Origin: an uncultured Mitsuokella sp.
GTDB lineage: Bacteria; Bacillota; Negativicutes; Selenomonadales; Selenomonadaceae
Reading direction: 5' to 3'
NCBI GenBank assembly: GCA_900770895.1
Contig: CAAGMF010000112.1
Coordinates: 1-12,630, forward strand
Length of the DNA: 12,630 nt
How positions within the stretch are numbered: the first letter of the stretch is position 1; every line of letters starts with the position of its first letter. Below are positions 1 to 6,183 of this stretch, in pieces. Under the pieces are notes generated by a model that worked only from the letters and a program-made list of their open reading frames with translations, was not told the DNA's origin and made no database searches. The position numbers were made by a program, and so were the translations under genes.

Positions 1-754
1 GCAATCCAAAACGGGGATGCGGGATATTCACGCGCTGCAATAGATACGGGTCGGTAGTCATCGTATTGACACCAGCATCGCCGGTGACAGCGTTCAGATA
101 CTCCTCCTGCTGCAGTTTGGCCGGCAGCGTGGCGTCATAGGCGCCATTCGGATACGAGAAACTATACACCGTATGGATGCCATTCCACTCGAGCAACAGC
201 TTCGAGAGGCGCAGCTCATCGATCTGAGTCGCCTCATCGAGCGTCGTCAGCGGCTGATGGTTCGCCGTATGGCTCCCGATCTCTATGCCGTGCGCCTGGA
301 GATCGCGCAGCTCATTCCAGTCGAGATAACGCGGCCGCTCGATATCATTCGTCACCATGTAGATCGTCGCCTTCATGCCGCGCTGCACAAGCAACGGCCA
401 TACCTCGGTATAGTTGTCCTCATAGCCGTCATCGAACGTCAGCGCCACCGCCCGCTCCGGCAGTTCCTGCTTGCCCTTGCGAGCCCGCATATAGTCCTGC
501 ATCGTTATCGTCTCATAGCCCTGCTGCTGCAGGTAGTCGAGCTGCGCTGCGAACTCCGCCGGCGGTACATTGTACGGACGTTCGTCGGACGCCAGGCCAT
601 CATCATCCTCTACCATATGGTATTCGAGGATGACGACGCCATCCGGCACCGGTGTCAGCGCCATATAGGCAGTCGCTCCGAGCAGCAGGGCAGCGGCTGC
701 CACTCCGGCAGCCGCATAGCGCCATCTATTCTTCTTCGTTCTGAATCTAAACAA
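1..754 (-). CDS. Membrane-anchored polysaccharide deacetylase (CE4 family), C-terminus cut by window edge
   Basis: 251 codons are visible and the frame stays open to the left edge. The start is a TTG at 754-752, preceded after 7 bases by GAGGAAG, which begins right after the whiA stop; no ATG lies ahead of the membrane segment. Residues 1-13 are basic and residues 14-34 form one hydrophobic alanine/leucine-rich segment, so the enzyme is probably tethered to the membrane with its catalytic domain outside. Family motifs seen: YHMVEDD at 45-51, the metal/catalytic TFDDGY at 106-111, the zinc-ligand SHTANH at 161-166 and SYPNGAYD at 200-207. CE4 enzymes remove N-acetyl groups from peptidoglycan or extracellular polysaccharides; the substrate cannot be read from sequence. 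It lies 12 bases downstream of whiA and so is probably the last or a late gene of the rapZ-yvcK-whiA operon. Confidence 0.9.
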   Translation of the reverse strand, partial: MFRFRTKKNRWRYAAAGVAAAALLLGATAYMALTPVPDGVVILEYHMVEDDDGLASDERPYNVPPAEFAAQLDYLQQQGYETITMQDYMRARKGKQELPERAVALTFDDGYEDNYTEVWPLLVQRGMKATIYMVTNDIERPRYLDWNELRDLQAHGIEIGSHTANHQPLTTLDEATQIDELRLSKLLLEWNGIHTVYSFSYPNGAYDATLPAKLQQEEYLNAVTGDAGVNTMTTDPYLLQRVNIPHPRFGL

Positions 755-766
755 TATATATCTTCC

Positions 767-1741
767 TCAATTTCCAGACCGAGAGCTTTCCGCCCGGGCT
801 GCCCGCTCTGCGGCTGCTGCCGCTTGGAGCTGGCTCAGACGATGATTGAGCCCCGACTTCGTGAGATGCATGATATCAGCCAGTTCCTGCAGGCTGGCCT
901 CCGGATGGGCCAGTCGCAGCTCCGCCGCCTCGCGCAGCGTATCTTTGAGCTCCGCCAGGCGACCACATGCCGCCAGATAGTTGATATCATTGAGCTGCCG
1001 CCCGGCAGCCGTGGCCACCCTCTGCAGGTTGGCAGTCTCGCAGTTGACGATGCGGTTGACCTGTTCGCGCACTTCCTTGACATTGCGTGCGACTTCGAAC
1101 TGCTCGACAGCTTCGTCAGCCCCGAGCATCGCCAAAAAATCGATGATGTCCTCAGAGCTCTTGATGTATACGATGTAGTTATCATGCCGGTCGGTGAATC
1201 CCGCAGGGAAATCCAGCCGGCGCAGGAGCTGATGCAGCATGTGCCCCTGGGCATACGTCGTGCAGACCAGCTCGAGATTGTAGGACGCCTCCGGACGATT
1301 CACTGTGCCGCCGCCGAGGAAAACGCCGCGCAGATAAGCGATGCGACAGTGCGTATGGCGCAGGATGCCCATATCGTCGTCGATGTTCAGCCGCCCCTCC
1401 TGCAGGAACCCGACCCGCTCCAGCAGGCGGTTCACCGCCGCAGCCGGCCGGATGCGTATGCCGTAGCGCATGAGCTTGTTGAGCTGGCGCGAGCGGCTGG
1501 CCATGACCTCCGGCCGGAGCCCCTGGCCCAGCTCCTTGATGAGCAGCAGCGTCCGACGTGCGACAGCGGCGTTCTTCGTGGCATAGTTCAGGCCGTACAC
1601 CGGCCCTTCCGGACGCCTCTGCCCCAGAGAGATCGCAGCCCCCATGCGGAGCAATCCCGCCAGCTCCGCGATGCGGCAGCATTCCCGGTCATAGCTCAGG
1701 CGGGCCAGGGCATTCTTCACGTCCGTAGCAAAGGACGGCAT
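767..1741 (-). CDS. whiA: DNA-binding protein WhiA
   Basis: 324 residues, normal for the family. The N-terminal part begins MPSFATDVKNALARL and contains a degenerate LAGLIDADG homing-endonuclease-like fold, with the characteristic RIAYLRGVFLGGGTVN at about 133-148. The C-terminal helix-turn-helix includes LADIMHLTKSGLNHRL at about 287-302. The ATG at 1741 has a strong GGAGGTGAGG just upstream. WhiA is a nucleoid-associated or transcriptional regulator: it controls sporulation in actinomycetes, and affects cell division and chromosome segregation in Bacillus. It follows yvcK by 18 bases and precedes the deacetylase by 12, the widespread rapZ-yvcK-whiA arrangement. The last 20 residues are alanine/arginine/serine-rich and probably disordered. 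Confidence 0.95.
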   Translation of the reverse strand: MPSFATDVKNALARLSYDRECCRIAELAGLLRMGAAISLGQRRPEGPVYGLNYATKNAAVARRTLLLIKELGQGLRPEVMASRSRQLNKLMRYGIRIRPAAAVNRLLERVGFLQEGRLNIDDDMGILRHTHCRIAYLRGVFLGGGTVNRPEASYNLELVCTTYAQGHMLHQLLRRLDFPAGFTDRHDNYIVYIKSSEDIIDFLAMLGADEAVEQFEVARNVKEVREQVNRIVNCETANLQRVATAAGRQLNDINYLAACGRLAELKDTLREAAELRLAHPEASLQELADIMHLTKSGLNHRLSQLQAAAAAERAARAESSRSGN

Positions 1742-1759
1742 CTCCTCACCTCCGCAGTC

Positions 1760-3091
1760 TCAGTGAATCTCGTGGTGCTTTACGGTATAGACGGATTTAC
1801 TGCCCGGGCGCAGAGTATCGATCATGCGCATGACCGCCGTGCTCAGCTTAGCCGGGTCGTGACGTATCACATCGGTCTCATTGATGATATCGGCCTTTAT
1901 GAAGCCGATGCCCAGATCGTTGATGGCCTTCTCGTCGATCTTGACCGGATAAGCCCCCTTTGCTGCATATTCCTGCCGCAGGCTGTCGCTGATCTCATGC
2001 GAATTCACGAGCATATAGTCGATGACCCCTTTGCCTGCATGGTCGAGGATGGCCTTGGCATGCATGGACGCCGTATAGCCATCCGTCTCGCCGGGCTGCG
2101 TCATGACATTGCAGATGTATATCTTGATCGCCTTGCTGCGGCGCAGCGTATCGGCGATGCCCTCGACGAGCAGGTTCGGCATGATACTCGTATAGAGCGA
2201 GCCCGGGCCCAGGATGATCGCATCCGATTCATTCAGTGCCTCGATGGCCGACTGCACCGGCTGCACCTGCTCCGGGAACAGCTTGACGCGATGGATATGC
2301 TTATGAACCTCAGGGATATGAGACTCGCCCTCGACGATGGTGCCATCGGTCATGACCGCGTCTAGGCGCACATGCTCCTTCGTCGCCGGCAGGACATGGC
2401 CTTTGACAGCCAGGACCTTCGACGACTCCTTCAGCGCCTGCTCGATATCGCCCGTCACCTCGTTCATGGCCGCGATGAACAGGTTGCCGAACGAATGGCC
2501 GGCCAGCTCCCCTTTGCCCTCGAAGCGGTACTGGAACAATTTCTCCATCAATGGCTCCGTATCAGCCAGGGCTACGAGGCAGTTGCGCAGGTCGCCCGGC
2601 GGCAGTATGCCGAGGTCCTCGCGCAGGCGCCCCGAGGAGCCACCGTCGTCAGCCACGGTCACGACAGCCGTGACATTCGATGTCGCGCGCTTGATTCCGC
2701 GCAGCAGCACATTCAGGCCGTGCCCACCGCCCATGACCGTCACGGACGGTCCTTTGCCGAGCTTGCGCTTCTCGTAGATGATATCCACGAGATGGCCGGA
2801 GTTCTCCGGCAGCAGCACGGTGATGACGGAGCGGATGATGAACCGCGTCGCGATCAGCATCAGTATGATGCCGATGGACACGACGCCGAGGCCCACGATG
2901 GTCGTAAATGCATAGTTATAGCTCCCGCGCCAGAGGTATACCGCCCGGAATATCGCCTCCTCCAGCACATCGAGATATTTATAGTTGAAAGCCAGTGCCA
3001 GGCCTATGGCCACGAACATGACTCCGAGAGCGAACAGCAGCAGCCAGCGCTTGAATTTCAGCCCCGGATACAACCATTTCAATAAATACAT
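1760..3091 (-). CDS. yvcK: YvcK-family (gluconeogenesis factor / CofD-like) protein with membrane anchor
   Basis: 443 residues from the ATG at 3091, which has GGGAGGAG 7 bases upstream. An ATG at 3112 would add 7 residues but lacks a site, so I reject it. Residues 16-36 and 61-83 are hydrophobic membrane segments. The Rossmann-like domain follows: MGGGHGLNVLLRG at 120-132, VADDGGSSGRLREDLG at 146-161, PPGDLRNC at 164-171, GHSFGNLF at 198-205 and LGPGSLYTS at 294-302. Bacillus YvcK is cytosolic (about 317 residues), binds UDP-sugars and is needed for growth on gluconeogenic carbon sources and for normal cell shape. This longer form should place the domain at the membrane. The stop of rapZ and this start are separated by one base, which suggests translational coupling. 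Confidence 0.95.
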   Translation of the reverse strand: MYLLKWLYPGLKFKRWLLLFALGVMFVAIGLALAFNYKYLDVLEEAIFRAVYLWRGSYNYAFTTIVGLGVVSIGIILMLIATRFIIRSVITVLLPENSGHLVDIIYEKRKLGKGPSVTVMGGGHGLNVLLRGIKRATSNVTAVVTVADDGGSSGRLREDLGILPPGDLRNCLVALADTEPLMEKLFQYRFEGKGELAGHSFGNLFIAAMNEVTGDIEQALKESSKVLAVKGHVLPATKEHVRLDAVMTDGTIVEGESHIPEVHKHIHRVKLFPEQVQPVQSAIEALNESDAIILGPGSLYTSIMPNLLVEGIADTLRRSKAIKIYICNVMTQPGETDGYTASMHAKAILDHAGKGVIDYMLVNSHEISDSLRQEYAAKGAYPVKIDEKAINDLGIGFIKADIINETDVIRHDPAKLSTAVMRMIDTLRPGSKSVYTVKHHEIH

Positions 3092-3092
3092 A

Positions 3093-4004
3093 TCAGCTCT
3101 CCTCCCGTACATGCTCCCACACGTCGTTCTTCATGAGGTCGCGATGTTCGAGGCGCGTCGGATACTGATTGCAGAGCCGGTCATGGATGTGCTTGGCCAC
3201 GAAGACGCTGCGATGCATGCCGCCCGTGCAGCCGACGGCGATGACGAGCTGGCTCTTGCCTTCTTTTATGTACTGCGGTATGAGGAAGTCGATCAGGCCA
3301 TCCAGATGCTTCAGGAACTCCTGCGTGACTGGCTGGCTCGCTATGTACTCTGCGACCTCGGGCACGGCGCCGCTCTTGTGGCGCATGGACTCGAAATAGA
3401 ATGGATTTGGCAGGAAGCGCACGTCGAATACCATATCCGCATCGAGCGGCATGCCGAACTTGAATCCGAACGACAATACGTTGATATTCATCTGATTGCC
3501 TTCGGTGTTGCCGAACAGACGATGGATCTTGTCCCGCAGCTCGACTTTCTTGAGCTCCGAGGTATCTATGACATAGGTCGCCTTGGCCCGCACGGGTGCC
3601 AGACGCTCGCGCTCCTTGGCGATGCCCTCGCTGATGCGCGAGTTGGGTGCCAGCGGATGACGGCGGCGGGTCTCCTTGTAGCGGCGGATGATGACCGAAT
3701 CCGAGGCGTCCATGAACAGCATCTCGTAGGGCATGTCATCCTTGTCCATATCATTGAGCACCTGGACGAATGTGTCAAAGAACTCGCGGCTGCGCGTATC
3801 GACCACGAGCACGACCTTGCCGATATGGCCGCCCGCATGACGAGCCAGCTCTACGAATTTCGGTATGAATACCGGCGGCAGGTTATCGACCACGAAATAT
3901 CCGAGGTCCTCCATGTAGCGGCAGGCCTGCGTCTTACCGCCGCCCGACATACCGGTCACGATGACGAGGCGGTATTCCTCCGCTTTCTCATTTTCCTCCG
4001 TCAT
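3093..4004 (-). CDS. rapZ: RNase adapter RapZ / YvcJ nucleotide-binding protein
   Basis: 303 residues from the ATG at 4004, which follows AGGGGTG at good distance. A GTG three codons earlier (4013) lies inside that site and is unlikely. Walker A is GMSGGGKT at 18-25. The C-terminal domain has LSFGFKFGMPLDADMVFDVR at 177-196 and the conserved GCTGGMHRSV at 258-267. In E. coli RapZ presents the small RNA GlmZ to RNase E and senses glucosamine-6-phosphate; in Bacillus YvcJ is an ATP/GTP-hydrolysing protein affecting competence and envelope phenotypes. In Firmicutes the YvcJ role is the safer reading. It is directly upstream of yvcK and 43 bases downstream of a HAD phosphatase. A lone TATAAT (minus strand, 4040-4035) sits just upstream without a convincing -35. 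Confidence 0.95.
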   Translation of the reverse strand: MTEENEKAEEYRLVIVTGMSGGGKTQACRYMEDLGYFVVDNLPPVFIPKFVELARHAGGHIGKVVLVVDTRSREFFDTFVQVLNDMDKDDMPYEMLFMDASDSVIIRRYKETRRRHPLAPNSRISEGIAKERERLAPVRAKATYVIDTSELKKVELRDKIHRLFGNTEGNQMNINVLSFGFKFGMPLDADMVFDVRFLPNPFYFESMRHKSGAVPEVAEYIASQPVTQEFLKHLDGLIDFLIPQYIKEGKSQLVIAVGCTGGMHRSVFVAKHIHDRLCNQYPTRLEHRDLMKNDVWEHVREES

Positions 4005-4047
4005 ATATATCACCCCTGTTTTCTTTTCGCTAAAATTATATATCTGC

Positions 4048-4863
4048 TCAGTGGCGCAGCACGAGCTCCTCGATGGCTCTGGCTATGCCGTCCTCATCGT
4101 TGCTCGGCGCGTGATAGGTCGCGAGCGCCTTGGCTGCCGGCAGCCCATTCGCCGGGACGACCGCCACGCCGCCATGACGACGGGCATAGTCGAGCATGGC
4201 GAGATCGTTATCGCCATCGCCGCAGACCATGAGCTCCGAGGGCGCTATATGGAGTGCGCGCAGTAGGGCCTCGACACCGACGGCCTTGTTCACGCCGGGC
4301 GGCGTCAGATCCGACGATGTGCCTGTATTCTGCTGGGCCTGGATGCCGCCCGGGAACATCTGCTCGATGACGGCCGTCTTGCTCTGGACATCGCCATCCA
4401 GGTCACGGATGACGCACTGGATGACGTTCTCCGTATAGTCGGCATAATGGTCGCCGACCGCCTTGATCTTCAGCCCCTTCGTCGTGCGATAGGCATAAAA
4501 GTAGTCCTCGATGTACTCCATGACGTAGACCGTATCGCCGATGTACCAGTTCAGATACCAGCCCCGTCGCCGGGCCTGCTCCAGCAGGCGCCGCACGACC
4601 GGCGGTGCGAGGTGACGCTCGAACAGCGGTGTCGCTGCCTCCAGCCCCTGCACATGGCCGCCATTGCAGCTGATGACCGGGGCATTCATCCCCGACTCCC
4701 GTGCGAAATAGGCGGCCGAGCCATGCATGCGCCCGGTAGCTATCGTCGTGAGACAGCCCTGCGCCCGGGCCTGCTCCAGTACCGCCTGCGTGTGCGGCGA
4801 TATGAGCTTATCCGAGTTCAGCAGCGTCCCATCGAGATCCATGACGACCAATCTTATAGCCAA
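4048..4863 (-). CDS. Cof-type HAD-IIB family phosphatase
   Basis: 271 residues from a TTG at 4863-4861, chosen because the product then starts MAIRLVVMDLDGT as Cof-family proteins do, with GAGGAG just upstream. A TTG at 4884 would add 7 lysine/arginine-rich residues that are really the ribosome binding site. HAD motifs seen: I, DLDGT at 9-13 (nucleophile D9, acid D11); II, TGR at 43-45; III, K193; IV, GDGDND at 215-220. A C2-type cap lies between about residues 85 and 185. Such enzymes dephosphorylate sugar phosphates, pyridoxal phosphate or flavin intermediates; the substrate is not readable. It is a tandem paralogue of the upstream gene, from which it is separated by 83 bases with no visible terminator. 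Confidence 0.9.
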   Translation of the reverse strand: MAIRLVVMDLDGTLLNSDKLISPHTQAVLEQARAQGCLTTIATGRMHGSAAYFARESGMNAPVISCNGGHVQGLEAATPLFERHLAPPVVRRLLEQARRRGWYLNWYIGDTVYVMEYIEDYFYAYRTTKGLKIKAVGDHYADYTENVIQCVIRDLDGDVQSKTAVIEQMFPGGIQAQQNTGTSSDLTPPGVNKAVGVEALLRALHIAPSELMVCGDGDNDLAMLDYARRHGGVAVVPANGLPAAKALATYHAPSNDEDGIARAIEELVLRH

Positions 4864-4946
4864 ATTGCTCCTCTTCCCCTTCAACTAAATACCATATACC
4901 ATCCCGAGCTCCGCGACAATCGCCAGCGCCAGCATGTCAGCGGCAA

Positions 4947-5759
4947 TCAGCCCTGCCCCAGTATGTAGCGCTCGATTGCCGTTGCAAAGCCATCGGCCTC
5001 GCAGTCCGTCGTGACGTATTCACAAATCGCTTTCACCTCAGGGACCGCATTGCCCATAGCGACGCTATGGCCTGCAGCCTTGAGCATCGGGATATCATTA
5101 TCCCCATCACCGATGGCCATCGTCTCGTCGATGGATATGCCCAGACGTTCCGCCAGCCACTTGATGCCCGAGGCCTTTGACACGCCGGGACAGGTGATCT
5201 CCGCATAGTTGACCTTCGAGCGCACCGCGACGATGCGTCCGCCGAAATGATCGTTGAACTCACGGATGCGCTGCTCGGTCTCCGACACATCATCCGTGAT
5301 GCACAGCATCTTCGAGACAGCCTGCGTGTGCTCCGGCGAGCGCAGACCATCCCAGCCGACCAGCTTCCCCTTGATCGCCTGATCTCTCTCATAGCCACGC
5401 GAATGATCATCATAGACGGGGAAAAGCAGCTCGTCATGGCTGTAGCTCTGTATATACCAGCCGCGCTCCTCAGCGAATGTCGCCACCTCAGCTACGACCT
5501 CAGGCGGCAGATAAGCCGCATAAAGCTCCTTCCCGCTCGTCGTCTTGATGAGCGCTCCGTTATACGTGATGATCGGCACATCGACGCCCAGCGCCTGTGC
5601 TACGGGCAGAGCGGCCTTGTACATGCGTCCCGTCGCGATCGTGACCGTCACCCCGGCCCGCACCGCAGCCTGAGCCGCCGCTATATTGCCCTCTGATACC
5701 GTGCTGGCCGACGGCAGCAGCGTACCATCCAGATCAGTTACTAAAAGCTTTATCGACAT
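4947..5759 (-). CDS. Cof-type HAD-IIB family phosphatase, first gene of the operon
   Basis: 270 residues from the ATG at 5759, preceded at 7 bases by AGGAGG. A TTG at 5783 lies upstream of that site and is rejected. Motifs: DLDGT at 9-13, TGR at 43-45, K195 and GDGDND at 217-222, with the cap domain between about 85 and 185. All four HAD motifs are intact, so it should be an active Mg-dependent phosphatase on a small phosphorylated metabolite, substrate unknown. The downstream paralogue shares the same motif layout, which suggests an old tandem duplication with different substrate range. It heads the minus-strand run leading into rapZ-yvcK-whiA. I could not find a convincing promoter in the 150 bases upstream. 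Confidence 0.9.
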   Translation of the reverse strand: MSIKLLVTDLDGTLLPSASTVSEGNIAAAQAAVRAGVTVTIATGRMYKAALPVAQALGVDVPIITYNGALIKTTSGKELYAAYLPPEVVAEVATFAEERGWYIQSYSHDELLFPVYDDHSRGYERDQAIKGKLVGWDGLRSPEHTQAVSKMLCITDDVSETEQRIREFNDHFGGRIVAVRSKVNYAEITCPGVSKASGIKWLAERLGISIDETMAIGDGDNDIPMLKAAGHSVAMGNAVPEVKAICEYVTTDCEADGFATAIERYILGQG

Positions 5760-5909
5760 AGTATCGCCTCCTGTAGTATGCAATCATCTCTATTTTCTCA
5801 TATCCCCGAAAAAAAGCAAGGGCTGAGCGGAAACCTGGGCATATTTTTTGAGGGATCACAATATGTATGATAACTTTACGACGTCGCACATACAGATAAA
5901 TCAAAACCA
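5760..5909. other. Gene-free spacer upstream of the HAD-rapZ operon
   Basis: This stretch should carry the minus-strand operon promoter. The best -10 candidate is TATCAT (minus strand 5872-5867), one base off consensus, but no recognisable -35 stands 16-18 bases before it. CATATT and AATATG form a small inverted repeat around 5840-5865, and there is an 8-base palindrome CGACGTCG near 5879. Neither matches an operator I can name. The spacer is clearly AT-richer than the flanking genes. Confidence 0.35.
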
Positions 5910-5938
5910 TGGAGAAATACGATAAAATATGGTATAAT
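5910..5938 (+). promoter_or_regulatory. Sigma-70/A-type promoter of the small toxin-like mRNA
   Basis: The -10 box is a perfect TATAAT at 5933-5938. The -35 box TGGAGA (5910-5915) matches TTGACA at 4 of 6 positions, and the spacer is exactly 17 bases. Predicted transcription start is about 5945, giving a leader of about 40 nt before the TTG start at 5986. Confidence 0.75.
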
Positions 5939-5944
5939 TTTTTC

Positions 5945-5979
5945 GTTGCTCCCTCCAATCTGGCAACAGAAAGGAGGTG
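5945..5979 (+). promoter_or_regulatory. Leader hairpin that can sequester the Shine-Dalgarno sequence
   Basis: CCTCC at 5952-5956 is complementary to GGAGG of the ribosome binding site at 5973-5977. Inside it, TCT (5959-5961) can pair with AGA (5968-5970), leaving a 2x2 internal loop and the 6-base loop GGCAAC. A competing stem GTTGC (5945-5949) with GCAAC (5963-5967) at the very 5' end could form first. Hiding the ribosome site in the nascent mRNA is how type I toxin mRNAs such as fst avoid translation before the antitoxin RNA binds. The pairing is seen; the function is inferred. Confidence 0.6.
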
Positions 5980-6007
5980 TCCTATTTGGAAGACCTGTCT
6001 AATTTCT
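5978..6007 (+). repeat. Direct repeat, toxin-side copy, over the translation start region
   Basis: TGTCCTAT (5978-5985) and GACCTGTCTAATTTCT (5992-6007) flank the TTG start codon. Both recur in the same order on the other side of the terminator (6148-6155 and 6158-6173). The first block overlaps the end of the ribosome binding site; the second covers codons 3 to 7 and the first base of codon 8. Confidence 0.85.
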
Positions 6008-6072
6008 TTATCTCCGTGATGGCAAGTGTGGTTGGCTACTATATTTGCAAATGGCTAAACGGTAGATGTTGA
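5986..6072 (+). CDS. 28-residue hydrophobic peptide, probable type I toxin
   Basis: The frame opens with TTG at 5986, six bases after AAAGGAGGTG, an essentially perfect anti-16S match, and ends with TGA at 6070-6072. The product starts MEDLSNFF, has one hydrophobic stretch at about residues 7-20 (ISVMASVVGYYI), then ends with the cationic, tryptophan-containing tail CKWLNGRC. Size, single membrane span and charged tail fit small membrane-acting toxins of type I toxin-antitoxin systems. It lacks the features of Fst (acidic tail) or of TxpA/BsrG, so the family is not one I can name. I have an unverified impression that short peptides with a Y-I-C-K-W-L-type motif recur in Firmicutes. It has its own promoter, and an antisense RNA converges on it. 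Alternatives are a small membrane regulator or a leader peptide; the convergent RNA favours the toxin reading. Confidence 0.7.
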   Translation: MEDLSNFFISVMASVVGYYICKWLNGRC

Positions 6073-6087
6073 GCAACTAGCCTGGGC

Positions 6088-6111
6088 TTGCTCTTGCCCC
6101 AAAAAGAGCAA
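6088..6111. repeat. Small hairpin next to the shared terminator
   Basis: TTGCTCTT (6088-6095) and AAGAGCAA (6104-6111) form an 8-base stem with an 8-base loop, 16 bases after the peptide stop codon. Its right arm touches the base of the larger terminator hairpin, so the outermost pairs of the two structures compete. Reading minus, its left part supplies the T-rich run of the antisense terminator. Confidence 0.6.
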
Positions 6112-6147
6112 AACCCCCGAAGAGATAGCAGCTCTTCGGGGGTTTGC
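6109..6147. terminator. Bidirectional terminator shared by the small peptide mRNA and the antisense RNA
   Basis: A 14-base perfect stem: AAACCCCCGAAGAG at 6111-6124 pairs with CTCTTCGGGGGTTT at 6132-6145, with a 7-base loop; two more G-C pairs can form past a bulged A. On the minus strand it is followed by TTTTGCTCTTTTT, a good U-tract. On the plus strand only three T follow, so plus termination relies on the strong stem and may be leaky. Confidence 0.85.
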
Positions 6148-6173
6148 TGTCCTATATGACTTGTCTAATTTCT
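6148..6173 (+). repeat. Direct repeat, antisense-RNA-side copy
   Basis: TGTCCTAT (6148-6155) and GACTTGTCTAATTTCT (6158-6173) match the toxin-side copy with one difference in the 16-mer and a shorter linker: two bases in place of six. Because this copy is transcribed from the opposite strand, the RNA made here is complementary to the toxin mRNA in trans. A further shared 8-mer GCTACTAT occurs at 6035-6042 and 6175-6182. Confidence 0.85.
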
Positions 6174-6183
6174 AGCTACTATT

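Larger units (their letters stand above)
6101..6177 (-). ncRNA. Predicted antisense RNA antitoxin
   Basis: Predicted RNA of about 75 nt on the minus strand, from a start near 6177 (7 bases after a perfect TATAAT) to the T-rich run after the shared terminator hairpin (TTTTGCTCTTTTT, reading down to about 6101). Its first part contains AGAAATTAGACAAGTC and ATAGGACA, complementary to toxin mRNA 5992-6007 (15 of 16) and 5978-5985 (8 of 8). Pairing would leave the UUG start codon in an internal loop and block ribosome access. Its 3' part is the complement of the toxin mRNA's terminator. Both sizes are close to RNA II and RNA I of the par locus. No open frame with a ribosome site lies in it. Exact ends are estimates. 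Confidence 0.65.

Noticed and set aside
173..2365. A 730-codon open frame on the plus strand
   Set aside because: It lies antisense to the deacetylase, whiA and yvcK, has low-complexity arginine/leucine/histidine-rich content and no ribosome site, and is a by-product of GC-rich codon use on the other strand.
4035..4040. TATAAT on the minus strand upstream of rapZ
   Set aside because: No -35 box stands at 16-18 bases; the surrounding A/T run makes a chance match likely, though a weak internal promoter cannot be excluded.
4885..4935. A 16-codon minus-strand ORF (MLALAIVAELGMVYGI) between the two HAD genes
   Set aside because: It has no convincing Shine-Dalgarno sequence, promoter or terminator; chance is the simpler explanation.
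5734..5958. A 74-codon minus-strand frame with a hydrophobic segment
   Set aside because: It overlaps the first HAD phosphatase out of frame and covers the toxin promoter; there is no ribosome site and no family resemblance.
6109..6147. Ordinary end-of-operon terminator for the HAD-rapZ operon or the 163-residue gene
   Set aside because: It lies upstream of both starts, so it can only serve transcripts that begin within the spacer; this is part of the case for the small convergent RNA pair.
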